The notes beneath the pieces were generated by a model, which was given only the letters and a program-made list of their open reading frames with translations, was not told the DNA's origin and ran no database searches. Made by a program: the position numbers and the translations under genes. From Neisseria sp. KEM232 (lineage in GTDB: Bacteria; Pseudomonadota; Gammaproteobacteria; Burkholderiales; Neisseriaceae), in the NCBI RefSeq assembly GCF_002237445.1, contig NZ_CP022527.1, positions 124,001 through 188,000 of the forward strand: DNA of 64,000 bases. Reading direction: 5' to 3'. Shown here one piece after another: positions 1-7,381 of this stretch (position 1 is its first letter; each line of letters starts with the position of its first letter).

Positions 1-636
1 GCGCTCACCGTCGAATGGCACGTGGACGACAGCTTCAGCAACCTCTACCGCCAACAAATCGACATCGCCATACGCGGCGGCGCACACGCCCTCAACGACC
101 CGCAGCTCATCGCCCGCAAACTCTTGGAAACCGAAAGCGTACTCTGCGCCAGCCCCGACTATCTCGCCGCCGCACCCGCCATCCGTACGCCGCAAGACCT
201 GCCCGCCCAGCAATGGATAGATGCCGCGCCCGCCGAATACGTGTTTACCCATGCCGCACAAGGCAGCGTCCGCATCGCCCCCAAAGCCCGAATGCTGTGC
301 AACAACGGATTGTTATCCAAAGAACTTTTGCTCAAAGGCTTCGGCATCGCCGTGCGCGCCCGCGCCGAGTTTGACGGCGAATTCGCCCAAGGCCGCCTAA
401 TCGAAATCCTGCCGCAATGGACGCTGCCGAAAATCCCGATTTACCTCGTTACCCTCAACCGCGAACAACCCGCCCGCGTACGCGCCGCAGTCGAAGCCCT
501 CGGCGCGGCTTTGTATGAGTACCGGCTGCAGGGCGGGGGTGAAAGGGGGAGGCAGTCTGAAAGCCTGCAAAACAGGGTTTTCAGACGGCCTCAAATCGGC
601 CTGAAATCCGAAAGGCCGTCTGAAAGCGAAGTTTAA
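1..636 (+). CDS. LysR-family transcriptional regulator, C-terminal part (5' end outside window)
   Basis: The reading frame is open from the first base, so the helix-turn-helix N-terminus lies outside the window. The visible 211 residues match the LysR substrate-binding domain: a segment with DIAIRGG, then SVLCASPDYLAA, then LLLKGFGIAV and LIEILPQW near the end. Such proteins bind promoter DNA as tetramers and respond to a small effector; target and ligand cannot be told here. About the last 35 residues look unlike the family. They come from reading through DUS copies (for example FRRPQIGL and RPSESEV), so the natural C-terminus probably lay near EYRLQ and has been extended. Family assignment is confident, specific role unknown. 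Confidence 0.8.
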   Translation, partial: ALTVEWHVDDSFSNLYRQQIDIAIRGGAHALNDPQLIARKLLETESVLCASPDYLAAAPAIRTPQDLPAQQWIDAAPAEYVFTHAAQGSVRIAPKARMLCNNGLLSKELLLKGFGIAVRARAEFDGEFAQGRLIEILPQWTLPKIPIYLVTLNREQPARVRAAVEALGAALYEYRLQGGGERGRQSESLQNRVFRRPQIGLKSERPSESEV

Positions 637-1179
637 ACGGAGTGAAAACGTGGTTTTCAAACCCGAAAGGCCGTCTGAAATCAAAAATCCCGCCGCGCAC
701 CTGACTACCTCCCCTGCACCCCAAGCGCGGGGGGTTGGGGGTGGGGGTGGCAGTTCGCAGAACTGCATTTCCCGCCGCAGCCGCTCCCGCAAAAATTTCC
801 GCAGCGGCGCGAACCCCCACCCTAGGGTCTGTTGACAATCAGCCTTGCGGCGGTGTTTTTGGCAAAAAATACCCGCCTGCCGCGTCAAAAATGCTCGCAA
901 GGTGTCCAACATTGCTGCGCTTTTTTCCTTGCATTCGGGCATTTTTTACTCAAAAAACCGTCTCGCAAGCTGAATGTCAACAGCCCCTAGCCCTCCCCCG
1001 TTTATGCCCCGAAGGGGTACGAGCGGGAGAGGGGACGCCGTTGTCCGATAGGTTTCAGAAACGTCATTCCCGCGAAGGCGGAAACGGCCTCAAATCGGCC
1101 TGAAACCCGAAAGGCCGTCTGAAAGGAAAGCTTAAACGGAGTGAAAACGTGGTTTTCAAATCTGAAAGGCCGTCTGAAA
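585..1179. repeat. Pair of 96-bp direct repeats (585-680 and 1084-1179) in a 623-bp intergenic stretch
   Basis: The gap between the LysR gene and the lpt3-like gene holds no convincing gene. Two 96-bp near-identical direct copies each contain two DUS copies joined by a segment with AAACGGAGTGAAAACG. Between them lie a G/C-rich stretch around 730-815, one inverted-repeat element (825-987) and a degenerate half of a dRS3 repeat near 1065-1083. The arrangement suggests duplication or recombination at DUS-containing sequence. Confidence 0.7.
825..987. mobile_element. MITE-like element, family A, full copy 1 (163 bp)
   Basis: The ends form imperfect inverted repeats of about 27 bp: the left end begins GGGTCTGTTGACAATCAG and the right end read in reverse begins GGGGCTGTTGACATTCAG. 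It is flanked by TA on both sides (823-824, 988-989). An inverted copy at 29347-29508 differs by only one base in a homopolymer plus little else. It has no coding capacity. TA flanks are typical of Tc1/mariner-IS630-type transposition, but the mobilising transposase is not in the window. Confidence 0.75.
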
Positions 1180-1259
1180 GGTTGAGGCCGTCTGAAAAAA
1201 CGCGGATGTGGTTTTTTCAGACGGCCTCTGTCTGCGTTTTGCAAGCCGCAAGGCGGTGT

Positions 1260-2837
1260 TCAGTTGCCGATCATCTTCCGGTTGCCGTTTGCGTCGATTT
1301 CCATATATCCGGCATCGCCGCTGAGGATGTTGCCCGTCACATAGGCGGGCAGGCAGGGGGCGGCGGGGTAGCTGTAGCCGAGCAGGCCGATTATCCAGGC
1401 AGACAGTTGGTAGTGGTGGTTGCGGCGGCAGGCGGAGAAGGTTTGTCTGACCTGTGCCTGCAAGGCGCTGTCGGGGGTGTAAACCATCAGGGGCACGGTG
1501 TAGACGTCTTCGTGCCAAACGCCCGCTGCGGCGTCTTTGTCGTTGACGAGCTGGCCGTGGTCGGAGGTGTAGATGAAAATCCAGTCGCTGCCGCCCGTGC
1601 TTTGCAGGTGTTGGAGGATTTCGTCGCGGACGGTGTCGGTTTGGCGGACGGTGTTGTCGTATTTGTCGGTTTGCGAGGCCGTGCCGAATACCTGCTCCTG
1701 CGGTTCGAGCAGCTTGCCGTAGGGCATATGCGAGCCCCGCTGGTGGAGGACGATGAAATGCCTGCCCTGCGACAGGTCGGTTTCTTTGAGCTGTTTGACG
1801 AGGTTTTTGTCGGGCATGCTTTCTTCCGCGCCGAAGCCGAAGCTGCCGGAGTAGGTGAGGCGGTCGATCCACTTCATGCCCAGCAGGTTCATTATCCGCA
1901 TTTCGCCTTCGGCCTGGGCGCTGTGGAAGTGGTTGGTATAGCCCTGTTCTTTGGCCAGGCGCATCAGGGAGGTGTCGCCGCGCGATATCTGCATGAAGCC
2001 GTTGGGGCGGGGCACGGCGTTAAACAGCATGGGCAGGGCGACGCGGGTCATCAGTCCGGCGGAGTAGGCTTCGGCTATCCAGGCGTCGGGGTGTTCTTTG
2101 GCGAAGGCCGACAGGCGCGGCGTGGTGTCTTTGGGGTAGCCGAAGTGGCCGAGATGGCGGGCGCTTTCGCTTTCGCCCACCAGAAACACGATGTTTCTGA
2201 TCTGCGGCGCGCCGGTTTTCTGCGGCGCGGGGTGCAGGTAGGCGGGAATGCGGCTGCGGCCGAAGAGGTAGGTGGGCAGGACTTTGCCGAACACGCCGCC
2301 TAGGCTCAGATAGGCGGCTTCGATGCGGGCGTATTTGGCTTTGGGGCTAATGCTGCGCGTGTCCTTTGTGCGGGCGGCCATGGCGGCGGACACCGCCAGC
2401 GCGGCGAAAAACAGGATGTCGGCGGCAGGCCGTCCGCCGCGTTTTTTGTTCCAAAGCGCCAGGGTGCAGAACAGAGCGCATTCGGCGGCGCCCCACAAAA
2501 CGTGTACCGCCAGCCTGCCCGTCATGTCGGCGCCCGCCGTGCGCACTTCGCCAAATTCGATCAGTGCGAGATAGGCGTTTACGGCGGTGAGCCAGGTTTT
2601 GTAGATTTCGTAGTGGATGTTGTTGCCGACGGCGGCAATGGCGAAAAACACGAAAATCAGCAGGCGGCTGAATGTGTATCGGGCAAAATAAAAGGCGGCG
2701 CAGAGGGCGCAGGTGTAGGCGAGGATTCTCGGGTAGCCGGAGATGTCGGCGGCAATGCCGTAAGCGGCGCGGTAGGCGGTTTCGCTGAGAAAGAGCACCA
2801 GCGTGTAGATTAGGATAACGGACAGGCTTTTTTTCAT
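1260..2837 (-). CDS. lpt3: LOS phosphoethanolamine transferase, Lpt3-like
   Basis: This 525-residue protein matches the neisserial Lpt3 enzyme, which transfers phosphoethanolamine onto the inner-core heptose of lipo-oligosaccharide. Five hydrophobic segments occupy about residues 1-170 (inner membrane). A periplasmic sulfatase-fold domain follows, with VGESESARHLGHFGY near residue 220, a probable catalytic Thr in GLMTRVALPMLF, and metal-site residues in YTSDHGQ and the later WHEDVYTVP. Layout and motifs follow meningococcal Lpt3 more closely than the lipid A enzyme EptA/LptA. It stands alone, with a divergent NSS transporter upstream. LOS core and lipid A enzymes overlap in sequence, so the acceptor is inferred. 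Confidence 0.85.
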   Translation of the reverse strand: MKKSLSVILIYTLVLFLSETAYRAAYGIAADISGYPRILAYTCALCAAFYFARYTFSRLLIFVFFAIAAVGNNIHYEIYKTWLTAVNAYLALIEFGEVRTAGADMTGRLAVHVLWGAAECALFCTLALWNKKRGGRPAADILFFAALAVSAAMAARTKDTRSISPKAKYARIEAAYLSLGGVFGKVLPTYLFGRSRIPAYLHPAPQKTGAPQIRNIVFLVGESESARHLGHFGYPKDTTPRLSAFAKEHPDAWIAEAYSAGLMTRVALPMLFNAVPRPNGFMQISRGDTSLMRLAKEQGYTNHFHSAQAEGEMRIMNLLGMKWIDRLTYSGSFGFGAEESMPDKNLVKQLKETDLSQGRHFIVLHQRGSHMPYGKLLEPQEQVFGTASQTDKYDNTVRQTDTVRDEILQHLQSTGGSDWIFIYTSDHGQLVNDKDAAAGVWHEDVYTVPLMVYTPDSALQAQVRQTFSACRRNHHYQLSAWIIGLLGYSYPAAPCLPAYVTGNILSGDAGYMEIDANGNRKMIGN

Positions 2838-3141
2838 GTTATGTTTTGGTGGCGCGGCCGGTAGGGGTTTGTTACGGAGTGTAAAGGAGAGGCCGTCTGA
2901 AAAAAGGCGCGATTATACGACTGCGTAATATTTCAGACGGCCTTAACGTTTTAAAACGATATAAAACGTCTTTTAAAAGAGAATTTCAGAATATCGTGTT
3001 TTGAAAACAGGTTTTTCGGAAAGATAAATGCGTGTTGCGGGGCTCTTCGGCACAAAGCCTGCCTTATCGCGGCGGGCGCTTTTTTCAGACGGCCTTTTTG
3101 TTAAAATCGCGCGCTTCTTGTTTACATTCGGGTATGTGTTG
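2838..3141. other. Divergent intergenic region between lpt3 and NSS transporter
   Basis: These 304 bases separate two divergently transcribed genes and must carry both promoters. They include an inverted DUS pair around 2890-2943, an A/T-rich stretch (2945-3010) and a single reverse DUS near 3084-3095. No gene-like frame is seen. Confidence 0.6.
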
Positions 3142-4479
3142 ATGAAAACCCCTTCCACCTGGTCTTCCAAGATCGGTTTTATTTTGTCCGCTGCAGGCTC
3201 GGCCATCGGCCTGGGCGCAATCTGGAAATTTCCCTACACCGCCGGCACCAACGGCGGTGCGGTTTTTTTCCTGCTGTTTCTGCTGTTTACCGTTTTGGTG
3301 GCGCTGCCGGTGCAGCTTGCCGAGTTTTATATCGGCCGCAAGAGCGGCAAGAATGCGGTGGATTCGTTCAAAGCGCTCTCGTCGAGCAGAATCTGGCCGT
3401 GGGTGGGGCGTTTGGGCGTGTTCGCCTGCTTTGTGCTGCTGTCGTTTTACAGCGTGGTCGGCGGCTGGGTGCTCAATTATGTGGTGCACGCCTTTACGGG
3501 CGAAATTCACGCGGGCGCGGATTTCGGCGCGCTGTTCTCGGCGACGATTGCCGATCCCGTCGGTTCGATTGCCTATCAGGGGCTGTTTATGCTGATGACG
3601 GTGTGGGTGGTGAAAAGCGGTATTTCAGACGGCATCGAGAAGGCCAACCGCTATATGATGCCCGCGCTGTTTGTGCTGTTTGTCGTGCTGGCGGTGCGCT
3701 CGCTGACGTTGCCGGATGCGATGGCGGGCGTGTCTTTCCTGCTGAAACCGGACTGGTCGTATTTCACGCCGCAGTCGATGCTGACCGCGCTGGGGCAGGC
3801 GTTTTTCGCGCTGAGCATCGGCGTGTCGACGATGATTACTTATGCCTCTTATTTGGACAACAAGCAGGATTTGTTCCGCTCGGGACACAGCATTATGTGG
3901 ATGAACCTGTTTGTGTCGCTGCTGGCCGGGCTGGTGATTTTCCCCGCCGTGTTCGCCTTCGGTTTCGAGCCCAGTTCCGGGCCGGGGCTGATTTTTATGG
4001 TGCTGCCTGCGGTGTTTATGAAGATTCCCTTCGGCAGCGTGCTGTTTGCGGTGTTTATGCTGCTGGTGGTGTTCGCCACGCTGACTTCGGCGTTTTCGAT
4101 GCTGGAAACGGTGATTGCGGCGGTGATCCGCGAAGACGAGGCCAAACGCAGCAGCCGCACATGGCTGATCGGCACGGCGATTTTTATCGTCGGCATTCCG
4201 TCGGCGCTGTCCTTCGGCGTGATGGCGGAGGTGAAGTTTTTCGGCAAGACGCTGTTTGACTTGTGGGACTACATGATTACCGCGCTGATTATGCCGCTGA
4301 GCGCATTGAGCGTGTCGGTGTTCGTCGGCTGGCTGCAAAACCGTGCGGAGGTGCTGCAGCATATGCGCGAGGGCAGCACCGTGCCGCAGGCGGTGCTGGT
4401 GTTGTGGCTCAACACCTTGCGCTTTATCGCGCCGGTGGCGATTGTGCTGGTGTTCGCCAATACGCTGGGCTGGATTTAG
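3142..4479 (+). CDS. Sodium-dependent transporter, NSS (SLC6/LeuT) family
   Basis: A 445-residue inner-membrane protein with about 11 hydrophobic segments. It carries the NSS signature in helix 1 (GSAIGLGAIWKFPY, about residues 19-32). NSS proteins couple Na+ to uptake of amino acids or related compounds; the substrate here is not evident. ATG at 3142 is chosen because the open frame upstream (from 3028) reads through a DUS and has no transporter-like residues. Compared with LeuT, the Na1-site Asn27 position is Ala and the gate Arg30 is Lys, as in the YocR/YhdH-like subgroup. It is followed by a DUS-pair terminator. Confidence 0.88.
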   Translation: MKTPSTWSSKIGFILSAAGSAIGLGAIWKFPYTAGTNGGAVFFLLFLLFTVLVALPVQLAEFYIGRKSGKNAVDSFKALSSSRIWPWVGRLGVFACFVLLSFYSVVGGWVLNYVVHAFTGEIHAGADFGALFSATIADPVGSIAYQGLFMLMTVWVVKSGISDGIEKANRYMMPALFVLFVVLAVRSLTLPDAMAGVSFLLKPDWSYFTPQSMLTALGQAFFALSIGVSTMITYASYLDNKQDLFRSGHSIMWMNLFVSLLAGLVIFPAVFAFGFEPSSGPGLIFMVLPAVFMKIPFGSVLFAVFMLLVVFATLTSAFSMLETVIAAVIREDEAKRSSRTWLIGTAIFIVGIPSALSFGVMAEVKFFGKTLFDLWDYMITALIMPLSALSVSVFVGWLQNRAEVLQHMREGSTVPQAVLVLWLNTLRFIAPVAIVLVFANTLGWI

Positions 4480-4498
4480 GGTATCTGCCAAACGGAAT

Positions 4499-4542
4499 AA
4501 GGCCGTCTGAACGCGGGTTTGCGCTTTCAGACGGCCTTTTTT
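4499..4542 (+). terminator. DUS inverted-pair terminator after NSS gene
   Basis: AAGGCCGTCTGAA and its inverted copy form a 13-bp stem followed by a run of six T, downstream of the transporter. Confidence 0.8.
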
Positions 4543-4578
4543 CAGACGGCCTCAGCGTAGCGGGCGGCCGCTTTGCGC

Positions 4579-4905
4579 TCAGTAGCGCGGCATATCGGGC
4601 TCGAGATCCCGCGCCCAGGCGTCGATGCCGCCTTTGAGGTTGTAGAGCGGCGCAAAGCCCGCGTCGGCCAGATAAAGGGCGCAATATTGGCTGCGGATGC
4701 CGTGGTGGCAGTAGACGGCGATGGGCGTGTCGTCGGGCAGTTCGTTGTGGCGCATCGCCAGTTCGGCCATCGGGATGGACACGCTGCCGGGCAGGGCGCA
4801 GAGGGCGGTTTCTTCCGGCTCGCGCACGTCGAGCAGCAGGGTGTCGGGCTGTTCGGCCAGGAGCGCTTGCAGTTCGTGCGGGGTGAGTTGGGTGATGTCG
4901 GTCAT
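4579..4905 (-). CDS. Rhodanese-domain protein (single domain)
   Basis: A 108-residue single rhodanese domain, cytoplasmic by absence of a signal. The CH2A-like segment is LLLDVREPEE (about 22-32) and the active-site loop is YCHHGIRS with Cys66 as the sulfur-carrying residue. Such proteins transfer sulfur from thiosulfate or a persulfide donor to a thiol acceptor; the physiological acceptor is unknown. It lies downstream of pcm on the same strand, about 100 bp away across a perfect DUS palindrome, so co-transcription is possible but not assured. Confidence 0.85.
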   Translation of the reverse strand: MTDITQLTPHELQALLAEQPDTLLLDVREPEETALCALPGSVSIPMAELAMRHNELPDDTPIAVYCHHGIRSQYCALYLADAGFAPLYNLKGGIDAWARDLEPDMPRY

Positions 4906-4938
4906 GGATTACATTCCTTAAAGCAGGGGCGAAAGAGT

Positions 4939-4967
4939 GCAGGCCGTCTGAAATTCAGACGGCCTGC
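4939..4967. terminator. Perfect 29-bp DUS palindrome between pcm and rhodanese gene
   Basis: Two DUS copies meet head to head with almost no loop, making a fully self-complementary stretch. It may attenuate transcription from pcm, but no T-run follows on the minus strand. Confidence 0.55.
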
Positions 4968-5004
4968 GCCAAACATCGCTCCTGCGCGGCGTGTTGAACA
5001 GGTT

Positions 5005-5661
5005 TTAAAAATCGAAGTCGCCGAAAGGCTTGGCGGTTTTGTCGCTCAGATAGGGAATCATGGTGTCGAAGAGCACTTTTTCGCCAAACTGATTGCCCTC
5101 GCGGGTAATCAGACGGGCGCACTGCACGGGGTCGCGGCCGGTAACGATCACCAGCCTGCCGCCGTCTTTGAGCTGGTTTTTCAGTACTTCGGGCACGCCC
5201 TCGGCCGCGCCGCCGACATAAATGGCGTCAAACGGGGCGGCGGCGTTCTGCGTGGCGAGGCCGTCGCCTTCGGCGTAGACGATGTTGTCGAAACCCAGTC
5301 CGTCGAGCACGCTTTTGGCGCGTTGCTGCTGTGCGGGGTCGATGTCTACGGTAACCACTTCGCCCGCCAGCTTGGCCAGCACGGCGGTGGCGTAACCCGA
5401 GCCGGTGCCGATTTCCAGCACTTTGTCGGTTTTTTTCAGGGCAAGCCCCTGTATCAGGCGGGCGACGACTTTCGGTTCGAGCATGGCGCTGCCGTTGGGC
5501 AGGGCGAGCGTCATATCGGCATAGGCGTAGCCCTGCTGCTCCTGGCTGACGAAGGCTTCGCGCGGGATGCCGTCCAGCGCGTCGAGAAGGTCGAAGTCCA
5601 ACACGTCCCACGGGCGGATTTGTTGTTCGACCATATTGAAACGTGCTTTTGCAAAGTCCAT
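5005..5661 (-). CDS. pcm: Protein-L-isoaspartate O-methyltransferase family protein
   Basis: This 218-residue cytoplasmic enzyme belongs to the PCMT family, which methylates L-isoaspartyl residues of damaged proteins using S-adenosylmethionine. The SAM site is VLEIGTGSGYATA (about 85-97) followed by VVTVDIDP, and the later motif is FDAIYVGGAAEGVPE. The N-terminus (FNMVEQQIRPWDVLD) is typical of the shorter proteobacterial homologues, so activity on isoaspartate is assumed from family only. ATG at 5661 follows a purine-rich stretch. Confidence 0.85.
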   Translation of the reverse strand: MDFAKARFNMVEQQIRPWDVLDFDLLDALDGIPREAFVSQEQQGYAYADMTLALPNGSAMLEPKVVARLIQGLALKKTDKVLEIGTGSGYATAVLAKLAGEVVTVDIDPAQQQRAKSVLDGLGFDNIVYAEGDGLATQNAAAPFDAIYVGGAAEGVPEVLKNQLKDGGRLVIVTGRDPVQCARLITREGNQFGEKVLFDTMIPYLSDKTAKPFGDFDF

Positions 5662-5731
5662 GATTGTGCTCCGTTGTGTTTTGTCTGGCGGGAAAGGCCG
5701 CGATTATAAAGGCTTTGCCGTGCTTTTGACA

Positions 5732-5774
5732 GCAAGATGCCGTCTGAAAAACCGTTTTTCAGACGGCATCTTGC
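5732..5774 (-). terminator. 20-bp AT-DUS hairpin overlapping the end of nudF
   Basis: A perfect 20-bp stem with a 3-base loop, built from two ATGCCGTCTGAA copies. It contains the last codons and the stop codon of the Nudix gene (stop at 5759-5761), so it can act as that gene's terminator. This is the AT-DUS form known from N. meningitidis. Confidence 0.75.
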
Positions 5775-6298
5775 AGCAGCCAGTGTTGCAGGGCGATCAG
5801 GGTTTTGCCGTCTTGGATTTCGTTGTTTTTAAGGGCGCGGCGCACTTCGTCGCGCGTGAGCAGGACGGTTTCGACAAATTCGTCCTGATCCGGTTGCAGG
5901 CGGCTGGTTTTGCTGACGTTGACGGCGCGGTAGAGATACATTTTTTCGTCGCAGAAGCCGGGGGCGGTGTAGAAAGTGGCGATTAACTCGGCGCGCTCGG
6001 CGGCGTAGGGCGTTTCTTCGGCCAGCTCGCGCAGGGCGCAGGCGGCGGGATCTTCGCCCGCATCGAGTTTGCCTGCGGGCAGTTCGAGCAGCGGCGCGCC
6101 CAGCGCATAGCGCCACTGGCGCACGAAGACGATTTCGCCGTCGGCCGTTTCCGCCAGCACGCAGGCCGCGCCGGGGTGTCGGATAACGACGCGCTGCCCT
6201 TCGTTGCCGTTGGGCAGGCGCACGGTGTCGCGGGCGATGGTGACGAAAGAGCCTTCGTAAATCGGCTCGCTGCTGATTTTGGTTTCGGTTAATTCCAT
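5759..6298 (-). CDS. nudF: Nudix hydrolase, ADP-ribose pyrophosphatase type
   Basis: A 179-residue Nudix protein resembling NudF, which cleaves ADP-ribose to AMP and ribose 5-phosphate. The Nudix box spans G76 to Y98 with E82, R90-E91-L92 and E94-E95. The glycine normally found two residues after the last Glu pair is Pro97 (EETPY). RQWRYALGAPLLELPAG just before the box is characteristic of the ADP-ribose subfamily. The C-terminus LLQDAV and the stop codon are supplied by an AT-DUS inside a hairpin. Substrate assignment is by family. Confidence 0.8.
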   Translation of the reverse strand: MELTETKISSEPIYEGSFVTIARDTVRLPNGNEGQRVVIRHPGAACVLAETADGEIVFVRQWRYALGAPLLELPAGKLDAGEDPAACALRELAEETPYAAERAELIATFYTAPGFCDEKMYLYRAVNVSKTSRLQPDQDEFVETVLLTRDEVRRALKNNEIQDGKTLIALQHWLLQDAV

Positions 6299-6342
6299 AT
6301 CGGGTTGGTCCTTGTTCGGTTGGTGGGAGGCCGTCTGAAAGA

Positions 6343-7296
6343 TTACATCATGCGTTTGAGGTTGCGGAGATATTCTTTGTCGTTTTGGACGACGATTTCA
6401 ATCCAGCCGCTATGGATGGCACGGACGGCCTGGGAGATGGTTTTGTGTCCCAGTGTTTTCGGGTTGAAATCGGGATCGGCCAAGCGGATGCGGCTGCAAG
6501 TGGTGTTGAGAGCGGCAAGACCTTGCGCGTCGGCATGGGCTTCGACGGTTTCCTGCACCAGACGGATGAATCGGCGGAAGCTTTGTTTGCGCACATACAA
6601 ATCAGAGGGCGAAGTGCCGGTTTTGAATTCGATGGTGGGAGCGGCGCGCACGAGATCGGAGAATTTGCCGTAGCCGTAACTGCGGTGGTCGAAGTCGGGT
6701 TGGGTTTTGCTGATGTAGCTGCCCACAGCGCCTAACTGTGCCCAACCGTTTTCGTCGGCTGTTTCTTTGATGGCGCGGCAGATGAGTTGGTTGAGGGCGG
6801 CTGTGTCGGCGGCAGTTTTTTCAGACGGCCTTTGCGTTGAACTTTTATCGTCGGCGGGAATCAGGTTTTCAACGAAGATGAAGGCGTCGCAGGCACGGCG
6901 GAAGGCTTCGGGTGTTTTCTGTTCGCCAAAGCCGTAAACGGTCAGCCCGCTTTCGCGGATGCGTGAGGCCAGTCGTGTGAAATCACTGTCGCTGGATACA
7001 ATGCAGAAGCCGTCGAATGTGCCGCTGTAAAGCAGATCCATCGCGTCGATCACCATTGCCATGTCGGTGGAGTTTTTGCCTTTGGTGTAGGCAAACTGCT
7101 GGATGGGGATGATGGCGTGCGGCAGCAGGGCTTCTTTCCATTTGTTCAGGCCGCTGCTCCAATCGCCGTAGATGCGTTTGACGCTGGCGATACCGTATTT
7201 GGCAATTTCGGCCAAAAGGGGTTCGACGATGGCGGCGGAGGCATTGTCGGCATCGATTAAAACGGCCAGTTTTTTGTCGGAAATATTGTGGTTCAT
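6343..7296 (-). CDS. NYN/PIN-like nuclease with OST-HTH (LOTUS) domains
   Basis: A 317-residue protein of the LabA/YaiI-like NYN group. The N-terminal domain has acidic residues expected of a metal-dependent RNase: D15 and D17 in LIDADNAS, TDMAMVIDAMDL and SSDSDFTRL. After a linker come two short helical units (about 165-235 and 245-317) that fit OST-HTH/LOTUS RNA-binding folds. The linker contains TQRPSEKTA, an in-frame DUS, which probably marks a tolerant region. Function is likely RNA cleavage or binding; no substrate can be named. A DUS pair lies between it and the next gene. Confidence 0.8.
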   Translation of the reverse strand: MNHNISDKKLAVLIDADNASAAIVEPLLAEIAKYGIASVKRIYGDWSSGLNKWKEALLPHAIIPIQQFAYTKGKNSTDMAMVIDAMDLLYSGTFDGFCIVSSDSDFTRLASRIRESGLTVYGFGEQKTPEAFRRACDAFIFVENLIPADDKSSTQRPSEKTAADTAALNQLICRAIKETADENGWAQLGAVGSYISKTQPDFDHRSYGYGKFSDLVRAAPTIEFKTGTSPSDLYVRKQSFRRFIRLVQETVEAHADAQGLAALNTTCSRIRLADPDFNPKTLGHKTISQAVRAIHSGWIEIVVQNDKEYLRNLKRMM

Positions 7297-7325
7297 GGTG
7301 TGAAGGATTGTTTTCGATTGGAAGG

Positions 7326-7364
7326 AGGCCGTCTGAAAACCGTTTACCCGTTTTCAGACGGCCT
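7326..7364. terminator. DUS inverted pair between VWA and NYN genes
   Basis: AGGCCGTCTGAAAAC and its complement form a stem of about 14 bp. It lies upstream of the NYN gene start and downstream of nothing on the plus strand, so its use as terminator is uncertain. Confidence 0.5.
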
Positions 7365-7381
7365 TTGCGGTTTACTCGTCT

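Noticed and set aside
825..987. Correia/NEMIS element
   Set aside because: The ends begin GGG.CTGTTGACA, not TATAG...; the element is a different family.
5736..5770. Separate meningococcal-type import based on the AT-DUS pair
   Set aside because: One isolated ATGCCGTCTGAA pair in otherwise AG-DUS sequence is too little; a single base change in each arm would give it.
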